Below are positions 63,901 through 64,000 of a stretch of DNA of 64,000 nucleotides, in pieces (positions within the stretch are counted from its first letter, which is position 1; every line of letters begins with the position of its first letter). The notes under the pieces were generated by a model, which ran no database searches, was not told the DNA's origin, and saw only the letters and a list, made by a program, of their open reading frames with translations. This stretch comes from Mesonia aestuariivivens (lineage in GTDB: Bacteria; Bacteroidota; Bacteroidia; Flavobacteriales; Flavobacteriaceae). Location: contig NZ_JAHWDF010000007.1 in assembly GCF_019311235.1 (NCBI RefSeq), forward strand, positions 113,559-177,558. Reading direction: 5' to 3'. A program made the translations under genes and the position numbers.

Positions 63901-64000
63901 TTGAATAATTTGAAATTTTATACGCCCTTATTACTCATCTTTTTAATTTTAGCTTGTATTGAGAAAACTGATAATTATAAAAAGAAAATTGACAGATTAA
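63901..64000 (+). CDS. Start of a lipoprotein gene, cut by window end
   Basis: From TTG 63901 (or TTG 63910) the frame stays open to the edge. It encodes NNLKFYTPLLLIFLILAC, a basic-hydrophobic signal with lipobox LILAC, then a polar Lys-rich start of the mature protein. No ATG is available upstream in frame nearby. The product is unknown. Confidence 0.55.
   Translation, partial: MNNLKFYTPLLLIFLILACIEKTDNYKKKIDRL

Overview
The window is a piece of a low-G+C (about one third G+C by eye) Bacteroidota chromosome, almost certainly Flavobacteriaceae. The evidence is a SusC/SusD pair, a type IX secretion (T9SS) sorting tail, a PorV/PorQ-type protein, a PUR/DUF3276 protein, a long flavobacterial NusB, a cyclophilin-FKBP fusion, few Shine-Dalgarno sites and Bacteroidota-type TAnnTTTG promoters. 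I saw no rRNA, tRNA, CRISPR array or intact insertion sequence.

Layout. 1-6100: one + strand operon (DUF350, membrane spermidine synthase-like, SAM decarboxylase, K+ channel, SF1 helicase). 6101-6643: apparently non-coding. 6677-12420: sugar and acetate transporters, guaB, a universal stress protein and a flavin-binding pair. 12424-18311: divergent haem/iron acquisition locus (DUF6607, TonB receptor, HmuY lipoprotein, and a T9SS HmuY-like protein cut by an in-frame stop). 18463-19816: Cys-rich small protein and a decayed histidine kinase. 19865-41339: mostly housekeeping genes (HMG-CoA lyase, pyrD, pepT, yajC, nusB, leucine dehydrogenase, csaA, peroxiredoxins, recQ, kdsD, tatC, lptB, pssA, lnt). 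41341-49559: a - strand locus that reads as a chaperone-usher-like surface fibre system. 49821-52723: ABC-F ATPase, methyltransferase-like protein and a small membrane protein. 53270-61692: AraC remnant, MauE/DoxX protein, DUF6520 peptide, and a SusC-SusD-M16 peptidase operon on the - strand. 62416-64000: two small HTH genes, a cassette-like hypothetical gene between inverted repeats, and the start of a lipoprotein gene.

The most interesting region is 41341-49559. Four small secreted proteins in an A-B-A-B arrangement and a two-domain adhesin-like protein all end with a glycine exactly 14 residues from the C terminus. They are followed by a PapD-like chaperone that keeps both anchor residues, and by a large outer-membrane beta-barrel with carboxypeptidase-regulatory-like C-terminal modules. 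An AraC regulator lies upstream. A shared ATTATCGAT motif occurs upstream of the regulator and inside the promoter spacer of the fibre operon. Second is the DUF6520/MauE/SusCD/M16 locus, which looks like an uncharacterised export or import system for short cysteine-containing peptides.
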